DNA from: Bacillota bacterium
GTDB lineage: Bacteria; Bacillota; Sulfobacillia; JAJZYS01; JAJYTV01
Direction: 5' to 3'
DNA length: 13,164 bases
Assembly (NCBI GenBank): GCA_021810725.1
Contig: JAJZIE010000050.1
Coordinates: 1 to 13,164 of the forward strand
Shown: piece by piece, positions 6,497 through 12,844 of the stretch
How positions within the stretch are numbered: position 1 is the first letter of the stretch
Layout of the letters: the number at the start of each line of letters is the position of its first letter
The notes under the pieces: model-generated
Databases searched by the model: none
Told to the model about the DNA's origin: nothing
The model's input: the letters and a program-made list of their open reading frames with translations, nothing else
Program-made: the position numbers and the translations under genes

Positions 6497-8022
6497 CCGA
6501 ACGCGTCCTGGTCCTAGATTTCGGCGCTCAGTACGCGCAGCTCATCGCGCGCAGGGTACGGGAACTCGGCGTCTATGCGGAAATCGTGCCGGCGACGGCG
6601 CGCTACGAGGACGTCATGGCGAAGGAGCCCGTCGCCATCATCCTGAGCGGAGGGCCCGACAGCGTCTACCGCCCAGGTGCGCCAAGGCTCGACGATCGCC
6701 TGCTTGCGTCGGGCATCCCCCTGCTCGGCATCTGCTACGGCATGCAGTACCTGGCACACGCTCTTGGCGGGAAGGTCCACCCGGGCACGCCTGAATACGG
6801 TCCGGCCGAGGTTCGCCGAACGAACTCCGACGACCCCCTCGTCTCCGGGCTGCCTGTGCACATGCGCGTCTGGATGAGCCACGGCGATCGCGTCGAGAGT
6901 CTCCCCGGCGGCTTTTCGCTGCTGCTCGCGAGCGACGGCGCCCCGTGCGCTGCCATGGGCGACTCCGAGCGCCGCATCTACGCCGTGCAGTTCCATCCGG
7001 AGGTCGTGCACACCGAGCACGGCATGGACATCCTGCGCAATTTTCTCTATACCATCGCCCAGCTCAAGGGTGGCTGGGACATGGGCTCGTTCGTCGAACG
7101 CGAGGTGCCGCGCATTCAGGCGGAGGTTGGGGACGGCTCCGCGCTCGTCGCGCTCTCGGGCGGCGTCGACTCGGCCGTGGCGGCCGCCATCGTGCACCGC
7201 GCCCTGGGCGATCGGCTCACCGCCGTCTTCGTCGATCACGGATTCCTGCGTGCCGGTGAGGCCGAAGAGGTGGAGCGCGCCTTCACCGAGCGGGTACCGC
7301 TGCGTTTCATTCACGTCCGGGCCCAGGATCGCTTCATCCAGGCGCTCGAGGGCGTCGTCGATCCGGAGGAGAAGCGCAAGCGCATCGGCAACCTTTTCAT
7401 CCGCGTGTTCGAGGAAGAGGCCCAGAAGCTCGGCCCGATCGACTTTCTCGTCCAGGGCACGCTCTATCCCGACGTGATCGAGAGCGGCCCAGGACAGGCG
7501 GCGGTGATCAAGAGCCACCACAATGTCGGCGGCTTGCCCGAGGACCTCAGGTTCAAGCTGCTCGAGCCCTTGCGGGAGCTCTTCAAGGACGAGGTGCGGC
7601 AACTGGGCCGCGAGCTCGGGCTGCCGAGGAGCCTTGTGGAGCGCCAGCCCTTCCCGGGTCCGGGTCTCGCCATCCGCATGGTCGGCGAGGTGCAGCGGGA
7701 TCGTCTCGACCTCCTGCGCCGGGCGGACCTCGTCGTGCGCCGGGAAGTCGAGGCGGCGGGTGTCGCGAAGGACCTCTGGCAGTGGTTCGCGGTCCTGCCC
7801 GGCGTGCGCACGGTCGGGGTGATGGGAGACCATCGCACCTATGGCGAAGCCGTGGTGGTGCGCGCCGTCACCTCCGACGACGGCATGACGGCGGACTGGG
7901 CCAAGCTCGAGCCACAGCTTCTGCAGCGCATCGCGTCCGCCATCGTCAGCGAGGTGGACGGCGTGAACCGCGTCCTCTACGACATCACTTCGAAGCCGCC
8001 CGGCACGATCGAGTGGGAATGA
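6493..8022 (+). CDS. guaA: GMP synthase (glutamine-hydrolysing)
   Basis: This complete 509-aa enzyme converts XMP to GMP using ATP and glutamine. The N-terminal class I glutamine amidotransferase domain has LSGGPDSVY, the nucleophile Cys 81 in GICYGMQ, and His 168/Glu 170 in VQFHPEV. The ATP pyrophosphatase domain carries the P-loop SGGVDS (222-227). The C-terminal dimerisation domain shows the ESGPGQAAVIKSHHNVGGLP and RQPFPGPGLAIR blocks and ends in YDITSKPPGTIEWE, as family members do. ATG 6493 overlaps the hpt stop (ATGA). Together with hpt it feeds salvaged and de novo purines to guanine nucleotides; the IMP dehydrogenase step (guaB) is not in the window. Nothing looks damaged. Confidence 0.98.
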   Translation: MTERVLVLDFGAQYAQLIARRVRELGVYAEIVPATARYEDVMAKEPVAIILSGGPDSVYRPGAPRLDDRLLASGIPLLGICYGMQYLAHALGGKVHPGTPEYGPAEVRRTNSDDPLVSGLPVHMRVWMSHGDRVESLPGGFSLLLASDGAPCAAMGDSERRIYAVQFHPEVVHTEHGMDILRNFLYTIAQLKGGWDMGSFVEREVPRIQAEVGDGSALVALSGGVDSAVAAAIVHRALGDRLTAVFVDHGFLRAGEAEEVERAFTERVPLRFIHVRAQDRFIQALEGVVDPEEKRKRIGNLFIRVFEEEAQKLGPIDFLVQGTLYPDVIESGPGQAAVIKSHHNVGGLPEDLRFKLLEPLRELFKDEVRQLGRELGLPRSLVERQPFPGPGLAIRMVGEVQRDRLDLLRRADLVVRREVEAAGVAKDLWQWFAVLPGVRTVGVMGDHRTYGEAVVVRAVTSDDGMTADWAKLEPQLLQRIASAIVSEVDGVNRVLYDITSKPPGTIEWE

Positions 8023-8029
8023 ACCGCGG

Positions 8030-8048
8030 CTCCCACTGCTGGTGGGAG
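8030..8048 (+). terminator. Hairpin just after guaA
   Basis: CTCCCAC-TGCTG-GTGGGAG is a perfect 7-bp stem with a 5-nt loop, 8 nt after the guaA stop. No T tract follows, so it is not a canonical intrinsic terminator. It could be an RNA 3'-end stabiliser or a U-less terminator. Confidence 0.35.
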
Positions 8049-8125
8049 ATGGATTGCTCAGGTGCGTGGCCGGCGGCGCGCGCGAGGTCTTGAATGTTGC
8101 GGCGGCTCGTGGTGAGGGACTAGCG

Positions 8126-9025
8126 GTGAAGGTAAAGGACCTTGGCATGCTGGGCGGCCTCGCCGCCATCTGGGGCAGTTCGTTTCTCTTCATCAAGATC
8201 GGCGCGCCGGCGCTGAGCCCCGCGCTGCTCATCGAGCTGCGCGTGCTGATCGCGTCGCTCGCGCTTCTGATCTTCGCGCGCCTCGGCCGCCACGCGGTCA
8301 AGGTCTGGCACAAGTGGTGGCAGTATCTCGTGCTCGGCGCGACCAACGCGGCGGTGCCTTTCACGCTGATCGCCGTGGCGGAGCTGCGCCTCGACTCGGG
8401 CCTGGCCGCCATTCTCAACGCCACGACGCCGCTCTTCACGGCCGTCGTGGCCTGGCTCTGGGCCAAGGATGCCTTCACGCCCGGCAAGCTCCTGGGGGTC
8501 ATCCTGGGCGTCGTTGGCGTCGGCATCCTCATGGGGGGCGCGAGCCGCGGGATCGCAGCCGTCTGGCTGCCTGCCGGCTGCTCCTTGCTCGCGGCCCTCG
8601 CATACGGCGTGGCCGGGGTCTTCTCGAGCCGCTATTTCAAGGGCGAGAAGCCTCTCGACATGGCCATCGGCCAGCAGCTGGGGGCGACGCTTGTGCTCCT
8701 GCCGCTCAGCCTCTTCTTTTTGCCTCAGCGGGTACCGTCAGGAACAGTGGTGTTCGCGCTTTTCATGCTGGCCGTCGTCTGCACGGCCGCGGCCTACCTG
8801 CTCTACTTCGCCCTGATCCACAGCGTCGGACCGGTGCGCACGCTCACCGTGACCTTTCTCGTCCCGCCCTTCGCCGTGGTTTGGGGAGCCCTCTTCCTGC
8901 ACGAGGCGGTTTCCTGGCGCATGCTGATCGGACTTATTGTCATCCTGTCGAGTGTCGCCCTCGTGCTGCGCGGTGGGGGCGGCGCCCGTCCCGGTCTGGC
9001 GGGCAGGCTGGACGCGAAATCGTAA
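8126..9025 (+). CDS. EamA/DMT-superfamily transporter
   Basis: The product is a 299-aa integral membrane protein with about ten hydrophobic segments in two related halves of five, as in the drug/metabolite transporter (EamA) family. The first half opens with AIWGSSFLFIKIG, a classic EamA start, and contains the L-N-A-T-T-P-L-F-T motif of helix 4. The second half contains the equivalent FLVPPFAVVWGALFLHEA. GTG 8126 is preferred because GGTGAGGGA lies 6 nt upstream. An open frame extends back to 8042, but that part has no membrane-protein character and overlaps the post-guaA hairpin. Such proteins export or import small metabolites. The substrate cannot be read from sequence; proximity to purine genes is only a hint. 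A short basic tail closes the protein. Confidence 0.88.
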   Translation: MKVKDLGMLGGLAAIWGSSFLFIKIGAPALSPALLIELRVLIASLALLIFARLGRHAVKVWHKWWQYLVLGATNAAVPFTLIAVAELRLDSGLAAILNATTPLFTAVVAWLWAKDAFTPGKLLGVILGVVGVGILMGGASRGIAAVWLPAGCSLLAALAYGVAGVFSSRYFKGEKPLDMAIGQQLGATLVLLPLSLFFLPQRVPSGTVVFALFMLAVVCTAAAYLLYFALIHSVGPVRTLTVTFLVPPFAVVWGALFLHEAVSWRMLIGLIVILSSVALVLRGGGGARPGLAGRLDAKS

Positions 9026-9039
9026 CTCTCGGCCCTAGT

Positions 9040-9061
9040 CGCGTGGGGCCTCCCTCACGCG
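9040..9061. terminator. Hairpin between convergent genes (possible bidirectional terminator)
   Basis: The 22-nt sequence folds into a 9-bp stem including one G-T pair (CGCGTGGGG / CTCCCTCACGCG region, 4-nt loop CCTC). It lies 15 nt after the EamA stop and 12 nt beyond the stop of the convergent minus-strand gene. A clear T tract is missing on both strands, as is common in GC-rich genomes. Confidence 0.45.
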
Positions 9062-9072
9062 TGTGCCACCGC

Positions 9073-9840
9073 TCAGCTTGATGTCGTCCGGGACCTGATG
9101 CGCAGGAATAGCGCGCAGGCCAATCCGATCACCGGCAAGGCTGCGGGCCACGCAACTTCCGGCAACGTGCCAGCCGGCAGCGACGTCACCGTGTCGTCGG
9201 TCGAAAAGGCGACAAAGGAGATCGGGGTGTTGTTGTAGCCCGGCGGGGCGCGGAAATTGCAAATGGTCATGCCGGCACTGGGGGGATTCGGCACGCAGTC
9301 TCTCGGCGGTACGTAGGCCACGGCGGGCGGGGTCCCGGACTGTGCCGGCAGCAGCCCGAGCAGATACACGTCGGTCCCGGCAGGTACGTGCTTTAGGATG
9401 GCGGCCAGCGGCGTCCCAGCGGGTTGTGGGCCCTGTGGCGCGATCTGCAGGACGATCGGGCGCGTTCGTCCAACCGGCGCCAGAGCGATCCAGTACGCGG
9501 GCTTCTCGGCCGCGCCGGGTACGACGCCGCCAACCGCGCCCGAAGCCAGTTCGTTAGGCGAAGGTGCCAGGGACCCTTCGGCCACGACGCTGCCGCCGTT
9601 ACCGACCCCCAGGAGGTCGACGCGTGTCCCCTGCGGTAGCGAGGCGGGCGGGAAGGTGATCTCGACACGGCTGGCGGCCCTTAGGTTTCCGTCGTAGGGG
9701 GTGCCCAGGACCAGCGTTGGTTCGGTCGAGGCGGGCGCGGCCTGGCTTGGTCGGTTAAGCAGGAACAGCGCGACCCCTGTCGCGACAACAGCGGTCAGCG
9801 TGGCAACCCAGAATAGACGCCCCATGACCGGGTGGCGCAA
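9073..9840 (-). CDS. Exported protein with candidate exosortase-type C-terminal sorting signal
   Basis: The product is 255 aa from TTG 9840. AGGAGG (9856-9851) lies 10 nt upstream and a likely extended -10 further back; ATG 9825 is the alternative start. The N-terminus RHPVMGR is followed by a hydrophobic stretch (LFWVATLTAVVATGVALFLL) and then Ala/Pro/Thr-rich residues: a signal peptide or anchor. The middle (about 40-220) is beta-rich, poor in Lys and rich in Pro/Gly/Val, with a Cys pair (D-C-V...T-I-C-N) that could form a disulfide outside the cell. The C-terminus has LPEVAWPAALP (226-236), a hydrophobic helix and a basic R-I-R-S-R tail, the tripartite form of sorting signals. I recognise no domain in the middle. 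It could instead be a simple membrane protein with two helices. An exosortase-like gene lies about 3 kb away. Confidence 0.75.
   Translation of the reverse strand: MRHPVMGRLFWVATLTAVVATGVALFLLNRPSQAAPASTEPTLVLGTPYDGNLRAASRVEITFPPASLPQGTRVDLLGVGNGGSVVAEGSLAPSPNELASGAVGGVVPGAAEKPAYWIALAPVGRTRPIVLQIAPQGPQPAGTPLAAILKHVPAGTDVYLLGLLPAQSGTPPAVAYVPPRDCVPNPPSAGMTICNFRAPPGYNNTPISFVAFSTDDTVTSLPAGTLPEVAWPAALPVIGLACALFLRIRSRTTSS
9076..9165 (-). other. Candidate LPEV-type C-terminal sorting signal
   Basis: The last 30 codons encode LPEVAWPAALP, then VIGLACALFL, then RIRSRTTSS. A short Pro/Glu motif, one transmembrane helix and an Arg-rich tail at the extreme C-terminus is the shared plan of PEP-CTERM and related exosortase/archaeosortase substrates and of LPXTG proteins. 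The motif resembles the P-E-x-x-x-P exosortase style more than LPXTG, which is absent. Assignment is by pattern only. Confidence 0.5.
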
Positions 9841-9867
9841 AGGATCGTTGCCTCCTCGTGTGGCGCG

Positions 9868-9876
9868 AGCGTAGCA
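9868..9876 (-). promoter_or_regulatory. Candidate extended -10 for the exported-protein gene
   Basis: On the minus strand 9876-9868 reads TGCTACGCT, an extended -10 nearly identical to those proposed at 1827-1835 and 5848-5856. No clear -35 is seen. Transcription would start near 9861, giving a leader of about 20 nt that includes AGGAGG and supports a start at 9840 rather than further upstream. The remaining divergent region up to 10071 shows only a weak TATCCT (10037-10042) for the opposite gene. Confidence 0.35.
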
Positions 9877-10071
9877 AAGCGGGCTTGCGTATGCAGTACA
9901 GCGGACAGTGTCAGCCGCGGTTTCAGCCGTGCCCACCGGCGGAGCGCCACGAATTCTGGCGATGGTGCGGGAAGGCCCGAGAAGCGTGGCGTATGCCGAT
10001 CGACGCCCTTCACCGAAGCGTTGCGGCAGGCAGCACTATCCTGCGGTGAGAGGGGTTACCGGGGGTACGCC

Positions 10072-11976
10072 ATGTCCATCGAAGAGGCGCTCCTTGAAAT
10101 CGAGGCGCGGCAGTTCATCGGCCGACGCGACGAACTCGCCCGGATTGAGCGGTTGCTGGAGCGGGCCCGGACCGAGGCGAGCGTCGCGTACGTCTACGGG
10201 CAACGCGGAATCGGCAAGACCGCCCTGCTGCGGGCGGCGCAGCGATCCACCGAACGGCGAGGAATCGAGACCGTCGCGGTCACCGTTGAACGCGACGCGG
10301 CGGCGGACGAAGTGATCGGACGGATCGCCTCGGCGATGCACGTGGTCCGGACCACGACCAGCCAGGATGACGTGCTGGCCGCGATCTCGGTTTTGGGGAC
10401 GAAGGGTCTCCTCCTCATTCTTGACGATTACGACCTGCTCGGGCCCGCTGAGGCCGCCTTGCGCACGCGGTTCCTGTACCGACTGCCGCCAGGCGTGGCG
10501 GCGGTGCTGTCGGGTCGTATGCAGCCAGCGACGCTCTGGCCGCTCGAACGGACATGGCGCAGCTTTGTGGAGCGCCTCCCTCTGTCCGAGCTGTCCCTGG
10601 TCGATGCCGAAAGGTTTCTGCAACTGCACGGCGTCGAGGATCCGGTGGTGCAGCGTGAAGCGAACGGCCTCACGGGTGGAAGACCAGCCCTGCTGGCCCA
10701 AGTGGCCGACGTGCTCGGCAGTGAGGCCGAGGTGGCCGCGGCCCGCGACATCGGGATCCTCAGCCTTCGACCGTCAGGCGGCACGCAGACGCTTATTCTC
10801 GAGCAGCTGCTGCATCCTGGATCACGTCGCGCCGCCTGGCGTGCGGAGGACGCCACGGCGGCTCACGATCTCGTTCTCCAGGCCGCCTCGCTCCTGCCCT
10901 ACTTCAGTCGCAACCTCTTGGCCGCCATGCTTGGTGACGAGACGGTGGCGGCGGGTTGGGAGGTTCTCGAACGCCTTCCCTCCAGCCTCGAACCCGGCGG
11001 TTGGCATCGTCTCGGCGAGAGTCTTCGCCGGCCGGTGGCGGCCATCGTCGCCAGGGAGCGGCCTTGGCTCAGGCAGGTGTGGCTTCGGCGCGCCATCCGA
11101 CGTCTGCTCGTCGACGATGAGCGGGTTGGGCAAAAGGAGCATGCGCTTGCCCTCTGGCTGTTGCTCGAATTGGACGATCCGTCCGCGGGGAACGTTCGGT
11201 CCGCACCGGTGGTCGGCTCAGCGGCGTTTCATGAGGCGCTGGAGCTCTTTGGGCTGCCTTGGCTGACGACGGCCAACGCCGATGGCGTCGAAGGGGTGCT
11301 CATGGTGCCGGCCGACGACGGCTCGGCCCTCGGGGCTGCTCTTTTGGCCCCAGCCGCACTGGTTCCTGGCGACGCACCGCCGGGGCCGCTGCCCCAAGGT
11401 TCGATGTTTCTGGCCATTGCGGCAAAGGATCGGGTGGCCATCGGTCCGTTGCTTGGTCTCCTCGCCGCCGCCATGGAGGCGCGACAGGGTGTGGCGGTGC
11501 TTGGAGACGGAGTCGCGGCGCCGGTCCTCGAACGGCTTGGCCTAAAGCCTGTTTCGGAGAACCTTTTCCTGCTTGCCGCAGGCGAGGGCGGGGCCAGGGC
11601 GTCGCTGCAACGGTTGGCAGACCAACGCCTCAGCGCGGTGCCTGTGGCGGATCGCGCGGCGCTCGCCAAGGAAGCGCTGCAGGCCTACGCCGCCGGTGGG
11701 TGCCTGGGAGACACCGGGCTCGGGGGCGTGTACAGGGCACAGGCAGGTCAGGGAGGCGAGCCGGAGCTTCGGCGCTGGCTGCTTGATGCGCTGGCCAGTG
11801 CCCAGCTGGGGGAGATGCCCTGCTCCCGCAGCCAACTCCTCCGGCTCTATTACGTCGACAAGGCCGGATCGCACGAGGATATCGCCGAGCGGTTGGATTT
11901 GCCGCGCGCCTCATACTTCCGGGCTTATCGCGAGGCATTGGCCGCGTTTGGCGGGGCTCTCTGCGGCGCGTACTAA
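10072..11976 (+). CDS. P-loop/STAND-like ATPase with C-terminal HTH
   Basis: The product is 634 aa from ATG 10072 (GGGGG just upstream). The N-terminus has the F-I-G-R-R-D-E-L segment that typically precedes the P-loop in STAND/AAA_16 ATPases. It is followed by Walker A GQRGIGKT (43-50), Walker B LLLILDDYD (113-121) and a VLSGR sensor stretch (145-149). Residues about 150-370 are helical and probably contain the winged-helix part. Residues about 385-545 are alpha/beta, with VLERLGLKPVSENLFLL reminiscent of the end of a GNAT fold, perhaps degenerate. The last about 50 residues (LRLYYVDKAGSHEDIAERLD, then PRASYFRAYREAL) resemble the helix-turn-helix of sigma region 4. This suggests an ATP-dependent transcription regulator sensing an unknown signal. 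It is divergent from the exported-protein gene, which it may control. An open frame extends upstream to 9832 but lacks family features. Confidence 0.75.
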   Translation: MSIEEALLEIEARQFIGRRDELARIERLLERARTEASVAYVYGQRGIGKTALLRAAQRSTERRGIETVAVTVERDAAADEVIGRIASAMHVVRTTTSQDDVLAAISVLGTKGLLLILDDYDLLGPAEAALRTRFLYRLPPGVAAVLSGRMQPATLWPLERTWRSFVERLPLSELSLVDAERFLQLHGVEDPVVQREANGLTGGRPALLAQVADVLGSEAEVAAARDIGILSLRPSGGTQTLILEQLLHPGSRRAAWRAEDATAAHDLVLQAASLLPYFSRNLLAAMLGDETVAAGWEVLERLPSSLEPGGWHRLGESLRRPVAAIVARERPWLRQVWLRRAIRRLLVDDERVGQKEHALALWLLLELDDPSAGNVRSAPVVGSAAFHEALELFGLPWLTTANADGVEGVLMVPADDGSALGAALLAPAALVPGDAPPGPLPQGSMFLAIAAKDRVAIGPLLGLLAAAMEARQGVAVLGDGVAAPVLERLGLKPVSENLFLLAAGEGGARASLQRLADQRLSAVPVADRAALAKEALQAYAAGGCLGDTGLGGVYRAQAGQGGEPELRRWLLDALASAQLGEMPCSRSQLLRLYYVDKAGSHEDIAERLDLPRASYFRAYREALAAFGGALCGAY

Positions 11977-12071
11977 GCCGGAGGGGATCTCGCGACGCGG
12001 CCGACGTGCTTCCAGGGAACTGTTCGGGCGGCCACCGCGGGCAGGACGCGGTTGCTTAGGAGGCGGTCGTT

Positions 12072-12299
12072 ATCGTCATCGGGCCCCGCGAGGCGCCGGA
12101 GCAGTCGTCTCATGTCGCCTGGAACATCGACGATGCCCAGGGGTGCGAACGGATGATCCACTTCATCCGTGATGACCATCGCCAGCCCGACGGATGCACG
12201 GACGAGCCTAGCGCATGGGCGGCCTGCCTGGCCGTTGTCGACCGCGGGGAACTCGATCTGGACGTTTTGCGGTTCGTCCCGGGGGTGGTGACGCCATGA
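12072..12299 (+). CDS. Small hypothetical protein with apparent ATC start
   Basis: The reading frame is open from just after a TAG at 12057 to TGA 12297-12299. Codons are strongly G/C-ending, as in the neighbouring genes. AGGAGG at 12058-12063 is a perfect ribosome binding site, but no ATG, GTG or TTG follows at usable distance; ATC 12072 sits 8 nt downstream. From there it encodes about 75 residues, acidic and rich in Asp, with HVAWNIDDAQGCERMIHFIR near the start and LDLDVLRFVPGVVTP at the end. No membrane segment or known family is seen. The stop overlaps the ATG of the next ORF, as in a working operon. The first conventional start, ATG 12153, would leave 48 residues. Alternatives: a rare start codon, a frameshifted or decayed gene, or a minus-strand gene in the same place. 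Confidence 0.4.
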   Translation: MVIGPREAPEQSSHVAWNIDDAQGCERMIHFIRDDHRQPDGCTDEPSAWAACLAVVDRGELDLDVLRFVPGVVTP

Positions 12300-12457
12300 A
12301 GGGGTTGGGTCCCGTACTGGCCATTGTCCTGGCCGGAGTGTGGCTCAACTGGATGGTGGGCGTGCACTGGTATACGGCGGCCCTGCCTGTCGCCGCGTTG
12401 CTCGGCCTGGCTGTGGACTATGGCTTTTCCTCGTCGCGGACACGGTCCCGCCCATGA
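12296..12457 (+). CDS. Small membrane protein, two helices
   Basis: This 53-aa ORF starts at an ATG overlapping the preceding stop, with GGGGGTGGTG just upstream. It begins M-K-G-L, has a first hydrophobic helix (about 5-21, VLAIVLAGVWLNWMVGV) and a second (about 26-43, ALPVAALLGLAVDYGF), and ends in a basic S-R-T-R-S-R-P tail. It is therefore predicted to be a hairpin in the membrane with both ends cytoplasmic. No family is recognised. Its size and context suggest a small accessory membrane subunit or a regulatory membrane peptide, possibly linked to the exosortase-like gene downstream. Confidence 0.55.
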   Translation: MKGLGPVLAIVLAGVWLNWMVGVHWYTAALPVAALLGLAVDYGFSSSRTRSRP

Positions 12458-12714
12458 ACCAATTCCGCTGCTCTGAAGCCGTACCCCGAAGCTGCTTCGG
12501 GCAAACGGTGGATCCGGTCCGGCAGGAAGCAGAGCCCCTGAGGCGTGCGGGACGCGCTACGCCCGGTTGCTCTGCCGTGCGCCGTCTCGTCGCGGGGCTC
12601 CGGGTGACGAGCGTGTACGCGCCGGGCGACGACGAGTGGCCCGACGGACGTCGTATGCCTCTTGTCTGCGTCTCACGCGGGACGACGCGGACACCCCCGC
12701 GACACCAAGAGTGA
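12454..12714 (+). CDS. Doubtful 86-aa ORF
   Basis: The ATG overlaps the previous stop (ATGA), and about 70 percent of third positions are G or C, with a better central stretch (S-A-V-R-R-L-V-A-G-L-R-V-T-S-V-Y-A-P-G-D-D-E-W). There is no ribosome binding site, so expression would depend on coupling. The composition is Arg/Pro/Cys-rich and the C-terminus looks random. A 7-bp inverted repeat (CCCGAAG/CTTCGGG, 12485-12501, 3-nt loop) lies inside and has no T tract. It may be the tail of the small-gene operon or simply non-coding. Confidence 0.25.
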   Translation: MNQFRCSEAVPRSCFGQTVDPVRQEAEPLRRAGRATPGCSAVRRLVAGLRVTSVYAPGDDEWPDGRRMPLVCVSRGTTRTPPRHQE

Positions 12715-12844
12715 TACGGCTGTCGATACTGCGTCGGCAGGCGCGAGTCTGGTAGTCTCCCGGAAGCGAAAGAAACGCTGCAAGCCCACGCACCCGACCG
12801 GAGTGCGATAAGGTGCCTTTTCTGTGCCGACCGGGGGTGGCTCG
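12715..12844 (+). promoter_or_regulatory. Leader/promoter region of the exosortase-like gene
   Basis: This 130-bp region contains a possible extended -10 (TGGTAGTCT, 12750-12758) and a small hairpin AGCG-AAAGAAA-CGCT. A second hairpin is CGCAC (12789-12793) / GTGCG (12803-12807). Two copies of CCGACCGG lie at 12794-12801 and 12827-12834, spaced 33 bp, about three helical turns. The second copy merges with the GGGGGTGG likely used as ribosome binding site. It looks regulatory, but no known riboswitch core is present. Confidence 0.3.

Noticed and set aside
6514..8532. 672-codon open frame on the minus strand
   Set aside because: It is antisense to guaA and the EamA gene, both unmistakable. Long antisense frames are expected in GC-rich coding DNA and this one has no recognisable domain.
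9841..9936. Longer N-terminus for the exported protein (start at 9936)
   Set aside because: It would lie upstream of the likely -10 and adds 32 residues before the AGGAGG-supported start and the hydrophobic export signal.
9832..10071. Upstream extension of the ATPase-HTH reading frame
   Set aside because: The extra 80 residues overlap the divergent gene's start region and lack family features; ATG 10072 begins just before the conserved F-I-G-R-R-D-E-L segment.
11973..12179. 68-codon minus-strand ORF (starts MVITDEVDHPF)
   Set aside because: Composition is acceptable, but there is no good ribosome binding site. The plus-strand frame has AGGAGG, higher GC3 and operon overlap. It remains the main alternative for this stretch.
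12485..12501. 7-bp hairpin CCCGAAG/CTTCGGG as an intrinsic terminator
   Set aside because: The 3-nt loop is tight and no T tract follows. It lies inside a doubtful ORF.
12750..12844. Resemblance of the exosortase leader (GCGAAAG...GCAAGCC...) to a cyclic-di-GMP riboswitch
   Set aside because: The order and conserved cores (GACGCAAAGCC, GGTAGC-type segment) are not matched and the required helices cannot be drawn.
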